A DNA stretch of 64,000 bases, from NCBI RefSeq assembly GCF_047496725.1, contig NC_132982.1:5721001-5785000 (forward strand). The letters are read 5' to 3'. The notes beneath the pieces are model-generated. The model had not been told where the DNA came from. It saw nothing but the letters and a program-made list of their open reading frames with translations, and did no database searches. Positions 29,008 through 41,514 of the stretch are shown here, piece by piece. Numbering within the stretch: position 1 is the stretch's first letter; every line of letters begins with the position of its first letter. Origin of the DNA: Anoplolepis gracilipes (Eukaryota; Arthropoda; Insecta; Hymenoptera; Formicidae). The position numbers and the translations under genes are program-made.

Positions 29008-30357
29008 ACAGAAATGGATATCGAAACTTCTCCGATGCGCGCACCGTGGAAATTTCTATTGATTCTCAGTTAGGTCGAATTCCCAACGTAGTTTCCGCGC
29101 CCTCGTATCTCACCCTCACCTCTTAACCCTTACTTTCTCCTCCTCTCCGACCATTCTTTTCTTTCTTCTTCCTTTTCCCGCCATCCGTTGGCGAATTCGA
29201 AGTCGCTTTCTCCTTCTGTTCACCGTTATTCTCGACCAAAAGGGTTTCTTGCATAACGGCGCCCTTATCTATATCTCTTTACCTCCTTCCCCCTTGCTCC
29301 TCTCGATCACCACATCGTCGAGATCTCTTTCTATTTCTCAGCTACGTAGAGTCGAAGACTCGTTTCGAAACTGGCACAATAAAGTCTTTTGCCATGAGTG
29401 TCAAATAAACGAATCTCCTGCCGGTAAATTTCAATTTCCGATGTTTGCCCACGGAATCTCATCTCGTATTTTGGTTACACTCGCGACGAGAGTTCAAGCC
29501 ATTCGCTAGCTAATGCAAAAGTTGTATGCTTCGCCTCTCGCGTAAGAGCATTATGAAAACAAATCATCTAATGCAAAAAAAACAACAATCAAACAATAAT
29601 TATAAATTTCTCATCTTATCGTTAGAAAACGATTAAAATAGAATCACTCTGTAAAATATTTTCAATACAGTGAAAAAAGACAATTTATAGTAGCAATAAT
29701 TTTAAGTAACATCAAGTGTCCTCTTTTGACACTTGAAAAATCAAGGATATATAAGTGTATTGCATTGCAAGATACCTTAGTACTCAGAATTTGATAGAGA
29801 ATACTCTATACTCTATTTTCGAACGTACATAAATTGACATTTCCGAGCCTTTGACACAAATTTATATCGTCCGAGCGGTCTCCTAAAGTATAGTCATAAC
29901 ACTCGACAGCAATTCTGCGAAAAGGACTCTCAATCGTCGTAAATATCGAAATATTATGTGATGACGACGAACGTTCGATGAAATGCATCAATATCGGCTG
30001 GTTGTCTGAGGCACTTTAGAACAAGGCGCTGGGGGCCCGCCCGTCTCGCAAATTCCCTCTCAACCGTTCCCTCGTGCATCTCGCGCGTAGAGAAACCCTC
30101 GCATTCGCTTCCGGGTGTTATCTTTTGCCGTTCGATGCACCGTGAACGCCTCCGGCGTATAGATCGTTTGACACGCTAAAAGTCGTCCCGCCAATCCGTC
30201 GTGGTTTCACTCAGCGTACATTTATTATCGACACGGTCACGAAAATATATATTCTTTTGAAAAGCTGAGATTGTAGAGACACGAAAAAGCTGGTCTGTCG
30301 ATATTTCAGCGTAATAAAAAATGGAAAATTAACTTGCTCGAGAAAACGGCGCGGAGA

Positions 30358-30381
30358 AAAAAAAAAAAAAAAAAAAAAAAA
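30358..30381 (+). repeat. Poly-A tract
   Basis: A run of about 23-24 A. A second A-run occurs about 370 bp downstream. No SINE body with internal promoter boxes was recognised. Confidence 0.9.
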
Positions 30382-33300
30382 ATCTACCGCCCGAGATTGT
30401 TGATACTGTTATTTTTCTCTGTACGGTACCTCTGGCTAACAGGATTTCGGGATCTCTCACTTTGCCAGCGCGTCTTCTCGATTCTCTTCGGTGTTTCTTT
30501 ACGCTTCTCGATAACGCGCCAGTGTTGTCACGAGGGACCCGTCGTGAGTGGCGACGATACGCCGACACCCGTATTAAATTGGATTTCGAGAGGTAGCTCG
30601 AATATCGAGGACACGAGCTCGTTTCTGTTTCTGTTCCTCGCGCCAATCTCCGTCTCGAGGCACTGTTTAACTTAACAGAGTACCGAAAGTACGTCGAATT
30701 TCGAAAAATTTACCTTTGTCATCGCGTATCAAGTTGTCGATTATACAAAAAAAAAAAAAAAAAAAAATATTGATGAAACGATGAATTTTAGATTTATATT
30801 TGACAACTTTTAAATCAAATATTTCTCTACGTAAATGTGTAAATTTTTTCAATGCATATTATAATATTAAGCTAATAAATCTGTATAATACACAATGTAT
30901 TTTTAGTATTTAAATTAATTTAATCGTTTAATCAGATGTTTTGATTTACTCTTCTTTTGAAAGTAGTAAATAAGCAATGCTTGTAAACATTAAAACAAGA
31001 ACATGGATAGTTATGATCCGTTTATTCGTCAAAGCTTTGTAGTAGGATGGCTAATACGACACGCATATCCTCGAGCAATATAATATTGTCGAGCAAATAC
31101 AAACCGAAACAGAACGGTCGGTATATAAGTTAATTAACAAAATACAATTAATGTTTTTGCATATAGATAATAAAGCTTATGCAAAAAGTAGTGAGATTTA
31201 TTATCCAAAGTGCACAAGAAATGCTTGACATTGCAGCCTGTGAAGTACGAATATAAATAAAATAATTTAAAATAAAATAATAAAACATACATAAGGCAAT
31301 AAATTTTGTATCAAAAATAAAGTTGATTATATAAACAGTATAAATATACAGATTAAAATTATATCATAATTTGGATAAGGCTCGGTGGATATCATGACTT
31401 ATCTTTTAATCTTCAACGTTTTTTCTTCATCGAGAATAGATAATCTCTTTATACTTACTTATATTTTAATTTCTCCCTTTCTTAAACGTTTATAAAAAGA
31501 ATAAAAATATTGCAAATGGAAGAATGGTAAAACAATATATCAAGATTAGGTTGCAGATCGTATAATCCAGATTGTATATTACTTATTTTAAACTATTTAG
31601 TCGTGCAGCTATCTTCGAGATAGCTAATTAATAAATGAGAAATTACCTCTTATCCGGGCAACCGAGATCCGCAGATCCACTCATAATAAAATAAAAAATA
31701 ATTTTATAGAGTCATCATTTCGCTCTTAGCCAAGTTTACGTAACGTAACTCCAATTACTGGCATGACCCTAATCACATTTAACACGCGTCTTTCTCTATC
31801 TTAGCGTAGTGTTTTTTTCTTTTTTTTACGCGGAAACGACGTTTTTTTTCTCTCATCACGTTTTAGAGGAGAAAAGAATGGCCAGATCCTTTTTGTCTCG
31901 TATTCTTAAGACGGTTGAAACTTGAAACAGCCTGATGGGACACCCGACTATTTCCTTGGCTCATACGAAACATTTCAGGGGCAATTTCATCCCAATGGGC
32001 TGTGTACGCGTTTCCTCTTTTTTTATTTCCTCGAGATACATAAAGCGTCTTTAGAAAAAAACTGTCTAGTGAAATTTTTAAAATAACAAATGTTCAATTT
32101 TTTTCATAAATTTCACCGAATATCCGATTCTTGATACCACAATTTATTTTTGTTTCAATACACAAACACGTTAAATATCAATTTAAAAAAATCATGGATA
32201 ATATTGTAGATATTTTTACATTTTTTGTGTAAAAAATATATAAAGATAATGAAAAAAGACTTACAATTAGTAATGTTGCGAATTAAGAATTCAATAATCA
32301 ATTTCATAAACACAAGATTTAAACAAAGACTTACACGAATTAGTTACATATACATAAGATAAAATTTTACATTATTATATATGTATATCTTACAATGTGT
32401 GCAATTGCAGAAGAAAATTCGACGTTAATTTTAGTGGCTTAATCTTCGTGTAATTAGGGGACACAGTAATCAGCTTTGTAATCAAGTCTTTCTTGGGTAT
32501 CGGATCAATATTATATGCCATTAGACAATGTGTATATATTGCAACATAATATAGTCTGATTGAGATTGCGGATTGCCGCGATGCTGCACAATTAATTACA
32601 AATTGAATGTTCAAATAATCAGAATTTTATAATTTGTTCGAGATGAAATTACGACGAGCAAAAGAAAGGTCCTAATTTTAATCAGTTAAAAGCACGTTTT
32701 CTGTTTTACAATTAAAATCATACGGTATGATTCTAACAGGTATCTGCAACTTGTGCTATTTTATTTCCCGAGACTTTCCTAGCTAGTGGAAAAATGTGCG
32801 TTAATTTAAAAGAGTAACTGTTTTCGTATTTTTAATGTTTACCGAACTAACACGCAATACGCGTGTGCGTCTGAAACTTTTATCAAACGTTTTAGCCTTC
32901 CTTCAGCCAGTAAGCTCGCATTAAGTGCAGTTGATTTAGCAGTGAAATTTGGGTATCAACTTCGGGATACGCCAAACAACTGCTGTGCAACGAACAAAGT
33001 ATAAACGTGGCTTCGCGTATAAAGCACAAACCAACCAACGTCGGTTCAGCTTTGTGGTTCCATGGCAATTTGTTCGCCGATGCTTCTGTTACAATTTTAG
33101 TTAGAAGCTTCCATTTTTAATAGTAATAAAATTACCGCAACATAAAACATGATATTACCTCTTATTTAAATTAAATAACTCAACCCATATAAATCAAATA
33201 TTATTTATCATGTAAAATGCAGCATATAATAATATTAGTAGTTATATTTCTGTGTATTTATAAAAAAAATATTTTTAATAAATAATATTTTAACAGGCAT

Positions 33301-33920
33301 ATATATGTACCGAATCTAAATAAAAAAAATATGCATCCTAATGTTGAGACATTGTTTTACGATATTTCTTCATTTTCTGTTTTATAAAAATATTAAAAAA
33401 AAAAAAAAAAGAGAGAGATTAAAAGATGAATAAATTCAAAGATAATTTATTCTCAAAGGAAAGAACAATTTTTCTTGCACAAGATACTAAAACCGTGTTT
33501 TTTATTGAATATCGATACTTGTTTTGATAAGTGCTGAATGTGATAATATAGTTTATTTTAACTTTGCTAATAAATATTCTTTACCGTCGATGAAATTTCA
33601 ACACAACAAAATGCGTCTCATCGATAATCGACAGGGACAGCAATTTTACCGCGCGATCAATGAACTATAATATTGGCAGCAGACAATGTCGATATTGTAG
33701 TTGCGATCGAAAGCGCTAGTACGTCGATCGTATAATCTACAGCTTCCGCTTTCGTATTAAGTCGCGGGTCGCCGCTTGAGACTCACGGCGAGTTTGGGAA
33801 AGTTATTCATCGGATGACAAACTTGTCGAGCCAAACTCATAAGCGTTTCTCGAGTTCTGTACTTTATTCTCAAAGATGTATTTTCAAAGATGCGTGTTTC
33901 ATGTAGAGCATGATTTTCAA

Positions 33921-34309
33921 ATAAACATATTCTAACTAGTTTCTCAAAGATATTAAAACATTAATAGATTAATAGATTAGTAAAGTAATAGATTCAGAAA
34001 ATCACAAGCGATTAAAAATAACATTTATTGCGACTGAAGTTTGAAATGTATAAACATATTCTATCTAGTTTCTCAAAGATATTAAAACATTAATAGATTA
34101 ATAGATTAGTAAAGTAATAGATTCAGAAAATCACAAGCGATTAAAAATAACATTTATTGCGACTGAAGTTTGAAATGTATAAACATATTCTATCTAGTTT
34201 CTCAAAGATATTAAAACATTAATAGATTAATAGATTAGTAAAGTAATAGATTCAGAAAATCACAAGCGATTAAAAATAACATTTATTGCGACTGAAGTTT
34301 GAAATGTAT
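33921..34309. repeat. Tandem array, three copies of a 129-bp unit
   Basis: The motif AAACATATTCTA(A/T)CTAG recurs at an exact spacing of 129 bp (starts near 33921, 34050, 34179). Each unit continues through TTAATAGATTAATAGATTAG and ends in TGAAGTTTGAAATGTAT. By eye the second and third copies are the same, while the first differs at its start (TAACTAG versus TATCTAG, AAATAAAC versus GTATAAAC). The array is non-coding. The near identity implies recent duplication or homogenisation. Confidence 0.95.
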
Positions 34310-35155
34310 AACACAATCTCCTATATTCTAAGTTTAAGCAGATTTTACGGTATACAAAATTTTTATTTAAAGTTTCGAATACAAAGAGTCGATATCCAAT
34401 ATCTATCGAAAAGCATACGATAATGTTCCAAATATATTTCCAAGAAGAATAGAACCACGTTTATAAAATACATCATCGATAATCTTGAAATAATTTAATT
34501 CAACCTGGATACGTATTACTATCGTATCTTACTTTTTGTTCTCACATTGTAAATTTTAATGCCAGTTCGATTTATTTTTTCGTTAATACCGTTCCAACCA
34601 CAATACATCGAATAGGAGATTTTAGGATTCTCGTAAATAGTCATGGTACACAGATGCGCGAATGTATATGGTTCATTTATCGCGGCGTTAATGATGGTCG
34701 TGGGGAACGCCTCGGAAATCCCGGCGGATTTATCCGTTAATGATTCGCGTCTAAATTAATTGAAAACCGTCGAGATGTCTCTTATGCTTACGGTTTATAG
34801 AAGCGCGAACCCAGGATCTCGACTTTCGTATCAATCCTCGCGTGTAACGCGAGAAAGAGGAGATGAGGACACCTTTGCGTGAGATCGAATGTACTCGGAT
34901 CCGATATTATTCGCTATTCCTGCGGGAATACGAATGCCGGAAGACTTCACGTATTTTCCAGTGAAAGGTTGATCTCGGGGAATCGACCTCGACCGTCTGA
35001 AATTACAGCTAAGATGATATCGGTATATCTGAGCGTAGTCGGAGCTTTCTTAAATAAAAACGAAAAAATAAAAAAATATTCGCGATCGAAAAAATACTCG
35101 CAAGTTTATTAGGATTTACTCTCCTAAAAAAAAGAAGGCCAATAAAATTTTCGAT

Positions 35156-35182
35156 TTTTTTTTTTTTTTTTTTTTTTTTTTT
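35156..35182 (+). repeat. Poly-T tract
   Basis: About 27 consecutive T. Confidence 0.9.
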
Positions 35183-35807
35183 GTGATATTTATATCCTGA
35201 AAGCTAAGAGGTCTCAAACATTGTAAGTTATAAAACAAAACAAAAAATTTAATCGAAGATGTTAAATATGACATGCAATATAAATATATATAAAAAAATT
35301 AATTCATCTAAAATGAGATTAAATAATTAATCAATTTAAAATTAATTGTAAAACCAGTGTTATTCCATTATTAAATTAAATATTAAATATTTAAAAAATT
35401 CAATATTAAAAAACATTGACTAGTGATATTCTACTTATTATGAAATTGCTCGATAATTAAATAAACCAAAACGCTATCACTGTAATAATGTTAAAGACGG
35501 AAAGGACGGAGATCGATAATAAAATTTCGAATTCTCGGGAAAAATATCTTTGTCACCCTTTCGAAGAAAACGGCGAACCAAGGGGGCTTACGGGACTTTT
35601 TGTGACAAATCGTCGGCGTTCCGGAAATGCACGGTCACATTTGCGATATTCGTGAGGGCACGTACCGATGGAAAACTTTTGCAATAACCATTGCTCATTC
35701 GTGCGACGTATACTGAAAACCCTGCTTGTTTATATTTCCCCGGGCATTTCACCTTCTTTTTCTATATAAACTGTCCTTTCGCTCCTTCTTCCATGCTGTT
35801 TCATCCT

Positions 35808-35821
35808 CCCCCCCCCCCCCC
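35808..35821 (+). repeat. Poly-C tract
   Basis: A run of about 14 C within a pyrimidine-rich stretch. On the minus-strand transcript it becomes a G-run. Confidence 0.85.
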
Positions 35822-38069
35822 GTTTCTACACTTTCATCTCTTTAATCAGTATCGACTTTAATGTGATTGAAATTTTTTTGATGCTACAGTAGCCTTGATG
35901 TCTAAAGTGTATTAAGCGTTGCTTTGGACGATAAATTTTCTATATTTTTCCCTTGACGAAAATTTGATTGATTTCCACCTTTTTCCGAATTTTTTAAATC
36001 AAATTTCTTTACGACGCGACAAAGTGCATTCAAAATTAAATAAAACTAAAGAAATTTTTGTTTGAATACATGAATATGTTATGTGCTATTGTAATTAAAA
36101 TTTGACTCTTTAAGAAATCGATATACTGATTATACAATGATATCCAATATTAAATAATTAAAAATGCTGCGAAGAAGTCGCACGTCAGATATACGTTTTA
36201 TAAATATTTCGACACTATTGATGAAGACATAGCAAACTCGAGTTTGTATCGTTGTTATACTTGCAGTTTCGTTCAAAGTTTTGCGAGGTCGTGCCAAATA
36301 TCAAAATGATTGCATCAGACTGCAAGGTAACGAGGCCTTCAACGTGTTGTTATGAATATCAAAGCAACAAACACGGTGACATGAACGTTGATGTGAAAGA
36401 GCTTGGGCACTAGGTCAATAAAGGTGGTCTCCATAATGCAAAAAGCCGTACTGCCTAAATTACTCGCTTGCCGGTTCGTCGCGCGTGTCATCTCTTCTCG
36501 ATTTAATGCAACAACAAATTTGCCGAGACAATCGATTGCTGGCTAATAAACGGAAACTTTTACACTGTTGCATATAAACATTTCATTTCGAAATTTTCTT
36601 CTTTAAATATATATAGAGCGTTCCACGTAATTGATATTTAAACTGACAAAAATTCACATATATGATTAATTTTCACGATGCATCAGCGTAATCAAATGTA
36701 AAATTTTATTAAACACCGTGACACGATGACGTGACGGACGCGGGTAATCTCAGAAACTCGTAGGATAATATGTAATTCAAGATGATTTCGACGAGAGGAC
36801 TATGCGAAATCGTTTGGTAATTAATTCATCCAGCTTGATGAACGCATCACGTCCGTTATTCCTATAGCCTGCACGAGCGAGTCAGTTGCAATAACAGCCC
36901 GGCAATTATACGTACTGTGTGATTGTAATTCTTATTACATAACACAGTCGGAAAAACAAAATTTAATTTTCAGAGTGTATAAAAATGCGACACGCATTGT
37001 ATATATAAATTTTCTTCACAATAATACCGGAAGCCGGTCAACGAGCCTTACTTGATTTACGTGACGGTATTAAAACGATGATATACTCATATACGCCTGG
37101 TATGCAAATTTCTCCCGCGCATATATCGGCAAGTAGCGTGTAATTTATAAATTTATACGCACGACGCGCATAATCGAGTAATGGAAGTAATGACGGGGCG
37201 CGGTGGCGATGAAATTATCTCGTCGATGTCGCGCATCATTCGATATGCCCGCATGTAATGGACAATGCGTTTTTTTTTTTTCTCTCAACACGTCGCTGTG
37301 GATATTGTGACTGGCGTCTCTTTGATAACATTTTGATAACACCGATGCACGTGAGCGCGGATAGAGATAGGATCCCTTTGTACATGGCGTCGATTATTTC
37401 TCGTCGACGTGAAATCATTACTCTTCGTACCGTGGCTAATTAGTTTTGGCTTCTCTCTCGAGCGTACTATTTATGAGAAACATGCGACAATACTATTCGA
37501 GAACCAGTATTTCAATTAACATTTGTGCAATGAGATCGTGCAGTATTCTCTTCAAGTGGAATTAGTATTATCAGTATTATTACTATTATAAGATGAAGGA
37601 ATAGAACAGAAATATTGTTACCGAAAATCATATGAATATTTTATTGATCTTCATAGATATTCGATAAAATCGTACGTCATTTAAATCAATAACAATCCTC
37701 GATTCAATTTAAAAGAGTATTAGAAAGAACTATAATATGAAATATATTATCTTGCATCGATTTAATATAATTATTTTATATTACGGAAATTTTATAATGA
37801 TTGTACATAAAAATTCATGAAAATGAAAATTTTAATTCTATAGGACAAATCCAGACAATTCTTTACTTTAACTTACAAATTATTAATTTTCTATTTTAAA
37901 AGGCTTTATTTTAAAACCTATTTTTTGCACAATGTCAAATTCACGAATCTAAATATGTATTAAATGTATCAACTTTTATCATATATATAGCTGATCTGTT
38001 AATAAGTCGTCCTTAATATTTCTGGTGGATGAACAATTTATAGTCAATACTCAGACGAGAATGCATGTA

Positions 38070-38975
38070 AAGCCGTCTCACTTTGTGGAAATTGTTTTGA
38101 GCTTTAATTTTTTAGTAGTTTTTAATATTTCTAGAGTTCTTGATAGATTATAAATAATTCTAGCCATTAAACCAAAAAAAATGACTCGGAATAAACTGAG
38201 ACACCAAGTTCATGCTGCGTCTCACTTTGTTCTCCGATGATTTTTTTTTAGCATTTCTTGACAAATTTTAAGCGCTTGAAAATTCTAAAATAGTTCTAGA
38301 AAAATCGTTCTATGCGTAAAAGTTATTAAATTATTAATTAAACAAATTAGATCGCCCGAGACGCGAACGTATAATCATTGGGATGTGACGCTGGTTATAC
38401 TTCGAATTTCGATAATTCTATCGACTTTAAATGAGATTTTACATCAATCTGTAATCATTTATAATTTCTAAAAAGAGTTCTATGCGTAAAAATTATTAAA
38501 ATATTTATTAAATAAATAAGATCGCTCGAGATGCCGGACATGTAAGTAACGAGATGAGACACTGGACGTGTATATTTCGATAGGTCTATCGACTTTAAAC
38601 AAGATTTCGTACTATACGTCCAACACGTCTCGGACGATTTTATTTTAATATAATAAATTTTATTTTATTATAATAATTTTAATAAATTTTAATAAATAAA
38701 TTTTAAGTAAATTTTAAATAAATAAATTTTAATATTCTAATAATTTTTATTCATAGAACTTTTCGTAAAATTCTCAAACGTTTAAAATCTGATAAAAATG
38801 CTAAAAAAATTGTTGGAGAACAAAGTGAGACGCAGCGTGAATTTTGCATCTCACAATCACCCAAGTCATTTTTTTTTAAATTTAATGATCAGAATTATTT
38901 GTTTAATCGATCAAGAAAGATTAAAAATAGAAGTCTAAACTATGAACAATTAATGTTTCCACGAAATCAGACGCC
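38070..38975. repeat. Left nested fold-back unit of the large palindrome
   Basis: Within the left arm the outer 0.9 kb is itself an inverted repeat. GCGTCTCACTTTGTTCTCC near 38217 is matched in reverse complement by GGAGAACAAAGTGAGACGC near 38816. The outer end (GTCTCACTTTGTGGAA) is mirrored by TTTCCACGAAATCAGACGCC near 38956. The centre is AT-rich with repeated TTTAATAAATAAATTTTA. It also has internal repeats (TATCGACTTTAAA, TTCTATGCGTAAAA, each at least twice). No open frame of note. Confidence 0.75.
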
Positions 38976-39073
38976 ATCTTCACACAAATAGAACTGCACG
39001 AAATACGTTGCTATGTCGCGATCACCGCGATAATAAAATTAATTCCGCGAATAATAATAACGTAATAAATTAC

Positions 39074-39752
39074 CTGATCATGATTGCTCCGACAAAGCTC
39101 GATGCCATCCCAGGCTCATCCCTTCCGGATCCTTTGTCGATGCATCTTGGAAAGCACTCACAAACACTCGAGTTTAATTCGCGATCGTATTTCGATTAAT
39201 ATTACGACGTTTATTCGACACACAAAACGTTAACCGGTAGTTTCCCGCTTCGAGTCAGTCGCCGCACAAAATCACTGCGTACAGTGCGTTACACATACAT
39301 ACATTCAACAAATTAGCGTGTACTTTTTCGCGAATTAATAATTATGTACACCGAAACGATCGTCCGTTTTCAATTCGGCACTCCCGAAACTCGAGGAAAT
39401 CCGTCGCACGCAATAACGCGGTAAATCTCAATATGGCGATCCATCGAATATCAAAGGACGTAAATCGTAAATCGCGATCGCGCGGATAACTAATAGACGC
39501 GCCGAGATCTAAAATAATCGCCCGTTATTTCATTCGGCACTCCCGATATTTGTTCGCGCGCGAAATTCACTTTTCCCGACCGATAAAACGCCGCGAGAAA
39601 CACAAAAAGAAAAAAAAAACATATCCTTACTTACGTGCGAAACGTAAGAGTAGCGTTGAAAAATTACGACTGTGTGCATGAACCGGCGGACTGGCGCTAT
39701 ATGTACCTCAGCTCGAGCGAGCAGGATGACGATATCTTTGCTCTGATTGGTC
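39074..39752 (-). promoter_or_regulatory. Promoter-like and first-exon-like module, left arm copy
   Basis: Read on the minus strand, outward from the palindrome centre, the order is: CCAAT (39750..39746), GCTCGCTCGAG, ACATATAGCGCC (39704..39693), then CACAGTCGTAATTTTTCA. About 0.5 kb of leader-like sequence follows, then ATGGCATC (ATG at 39108..39106), and 35 nt later CAG followed by gtaatt, a plausible splice donor (exon end 39074). The encoded start MASSFVGAIMI is short and not conserved in the other arm. Calling it a promoter rests on motif order and conservation between the arms only. Confidence 0.35.
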
Positions 39753-40249
39753 GATCTAGCGCCTACACGAATGCAGCGACAGACCAGCTGGCTAGGATGA
39801 CGTACAGGGGAAACAAGGATAGGAAATGTTTGTCTGAACTGCTCGCCGGTGGCGAGCGCGCCTCTTTTCCAGGAAAAATCCTGTGGCATAAGAAACGGAG
39901 ATAAGAAAGCGAAGTTTCAACGACGAGTTCAATAATTATCTGTTACAGTTGCATGCATGTTTTACGTACACGTGTATCGTTTAATTGTATCATTTCGTCA
40001 TGTAAACCGATGCGTTGCACTCGAGCCTTACTTTTCTTATTGTTTATGATATGAATATCTTTTTTCACGGCTCCTTCTGTCTCTCGACGACGCGTTTTCT
40101 TGCATTTATATGTATTTATCTACTTATCGATTCTCATGCCATGAAACTGTGCCAGTTACCTCGCATTAGATAATTATTTATTTGTGCATGTTTATAATTA
40201 CAAAACTCAAGTTAGAATTCTATTTAGAATTTTATGTTCTATGTTTGTC

Positions 40250-40251
<2 letters not shown>

Positions 40252-40287
<36 letters not shown>
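40252..40287. repeat. (CT)n microsatellite
   Basis: About 17 uninterrupted CT units. It is complementary to the (GA)n tract about 60 bp downstream, so the two could pair as a stem. Confidence 0.95.
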
Positions 40288-40290
<3 letters not shown>

Positions 40291-40348
40291 ATTAATGTAT
40301 ATATATATAAAATATCCGGATACACACATATATATTAATAAAGAAGGA

Positions 40349-40386
40349 AGAGAGAGAGAGAGAGAGAAAGAAAGAGAAAGAAAGAG
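40349..40386. repeat. (GA)n / (GAAA)n microsatellite
   Basis: GA units pass into GAAA units. Lies opposite the (CT)n tract upstream in inverted orientation. Confidence 0.95.
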
Positions 40387-40620
40387 GGCGTCACGTAGGA
40401 CATAAAAATGTAAATAGAATTCTATTCTAAATACGAGGGAAAACGCGTGAAACGCCTGGTGGAAAAAAATCTTCGTGTCATAAACAAAGATAAAAAAATT
40501 CACATTCGAGCAACATTTTTGTAATCTCGATCAGTTTTATATGAAACGATATAATTGAACGATACATGCCCAAAACTATAATATACCTATATAACTATAT
40601 AGGAATTATTTAGCTCGTCA

Positions 40621-40748
40621 TTAAGGCTGCTTTCCACTAAACGATCACAACTCTCGTAAGTATTAGCTATCTTTGTTTAATTTTCGGTGGAAACCAAGAA
40701 TAAAATAATTTCACGAGCGCTTCGAGCGTTAAGTGGAACGCACCTTAA
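40621..40748. mobile_element. Short MITE-like element with about 20-bp imperfect terminal inverted repeats
   Basis: The left end TTAAGGCTGCTTTCCACTAA matches the reverse complement of the right end (GTTAAGTGGAACGCACCTTAA) except at a few positions. The unit is about 128 bp with no coding capacity, and lies inside the spacer of the large palindrome. A further internal pairing (CGAGCGCTTCGAGCG) is present. Superfamily not assigned. Confidence 0.65.
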
Positions 40749-40800
40749 AATCTCGCTTTCTCATCTACATTTCTTACGTCACATTTTTTGTCTGAGAAGA

Positions 40801-41417
40801 GACCAATCAGAACAGAGAGATCGTTATCCCGCTCGCTCGAACTAAAGCACATATAGCGCCTGTCTACCAGTCCGTGAACACAGTCGTAATTTTTCACCGT
40901 TTTAATTACGTTCGAGAGGATGTTCGCGCCTTGTGTTTCTCACTTCTTTTTATCGATCAAAAAAGTGAATTTCGCGCGCGAAACGAGTATCGGAAGTGCC
41001 GAATTAAATAACGGGCGATTTCAGATCTCAGTACGTCTATTAGTCTGCGGGGTCGCGATTTACGATTTACGTCTTTCAATATTCGTCGAGAGCGATATAA
41101 AGATAATTTACCGCGTTATATTGTTCGAACGAGTGTCGGGAGGGTTAATTGAAAAACGGACGTACATCTCTATTAATCCGCGAGAAAGTACACATTACAT
41201 TTTTTTTAACGCGCTGTGATTATCGTTCGTGCGACGAACGAATCAAAGATATCGGTCGACATAGGTTTCCTGTATTAATAAATAATTTCGTAATATGTAT
41301 CGAAATACGATCGCGAATTAAACGCGAGTGTTTGTAAATGCTTTGCAAGATGCATCAACAGAAGATTAGAAAAGGATGAACCTAGGATGGCATTGAGCTT
41401 GTCGGAGCAAACACGAG
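40801..41417 (+). promoter_or_regulatory. Promoter-like and first-exon-like module, right arm copy
   Basis: The mirror image of the left module, reading outward on the plus strand: CCAAT (40803..40807), GCTCGCTCGAAC, ACATATAGCGCC (40849..40860), CACAGTCGTAATTTTTCA, leader-like sequence, ATG (41387) and a donor-like GAG followed by gtaatt (exon end 41417). The ATG-to-donor length is 31 nt here against 35 nt on the left, so the reading frame is not kept. Promoter order and splice-like site are kept, coding content is not. Confidence 0.35.
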
Positions 41418-41514
41418 GTAATTGATTACATATTATTCACGGAATTAATTCTTTTGTGTATTTTGCCGTAATCGCATAACGTATTTTTCATGCAATTCCA
41501 ATTTAATGTGTATG

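Larger units (their letters stand above)
25613..33920. other. Intron sequence without a recognised gene
   Basis: GC-richer islands lie at about 26380-26820, 27290-27700, 27880-28330, 28780-29520 (pyrimidine-rich at 29100-29340) and 30000-30680. A G-run of about 16 lies at 28992..29007 and A-runs at about 30358-30381 and 30748-30766. A small (GA)n lies at about 26877-26890. The part from 30880 to 33600 is mostly AT-rich. None of the open frames (up to about 113 codons) has a recognisable domain. Those crossing the A-run encode poly-Lys or poly-Phe artefacts. Confidence 0.5.
34310..38069. other. Intron sequence without a recognised gene
   Basis: A GC-richer island at about 34620-35030 is followed by a T-run (35156..35182), AT-rich sequence, a C-run (35808..35821) and a mixed island at about 36240-37440. 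Open frames are short and overlap. No conserved exon or transposon end was recognised. Confidence 0.5.
39753..40800. other. Spacer at the centre of the palindrome
   Basis: It contains mixed sequence, a (CT)n tract, a (GA)n tract and a short MITE-like element. Arm similarity fades at the GATTGGTC/GACCAATC pair. No gene recognised; frames crossing the microsatellites encode Ser-Leu or Arg-Glu repeats and are artefacts. Confidence 0.6.

Noticed and set aside
30329..30675. Two opposed frames of about 105-113 codons with poly-Lys or poly-Phe
   Set aside because: They cross a poly-A tract and overlap each other on opposite strands; no domain is visible.
39530..39889. 119-codon minus-strand frame in the left arm of the palindrome
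   Set aside because: The mirrored sequence in the right arm does not keep this frame, so it is not a conserved protein.
40184..40503. Frames with Ser-Leu and Arg-Glu runs in the palindrome spacer
   Set aside because: Microsatellite artefacts on both strands.
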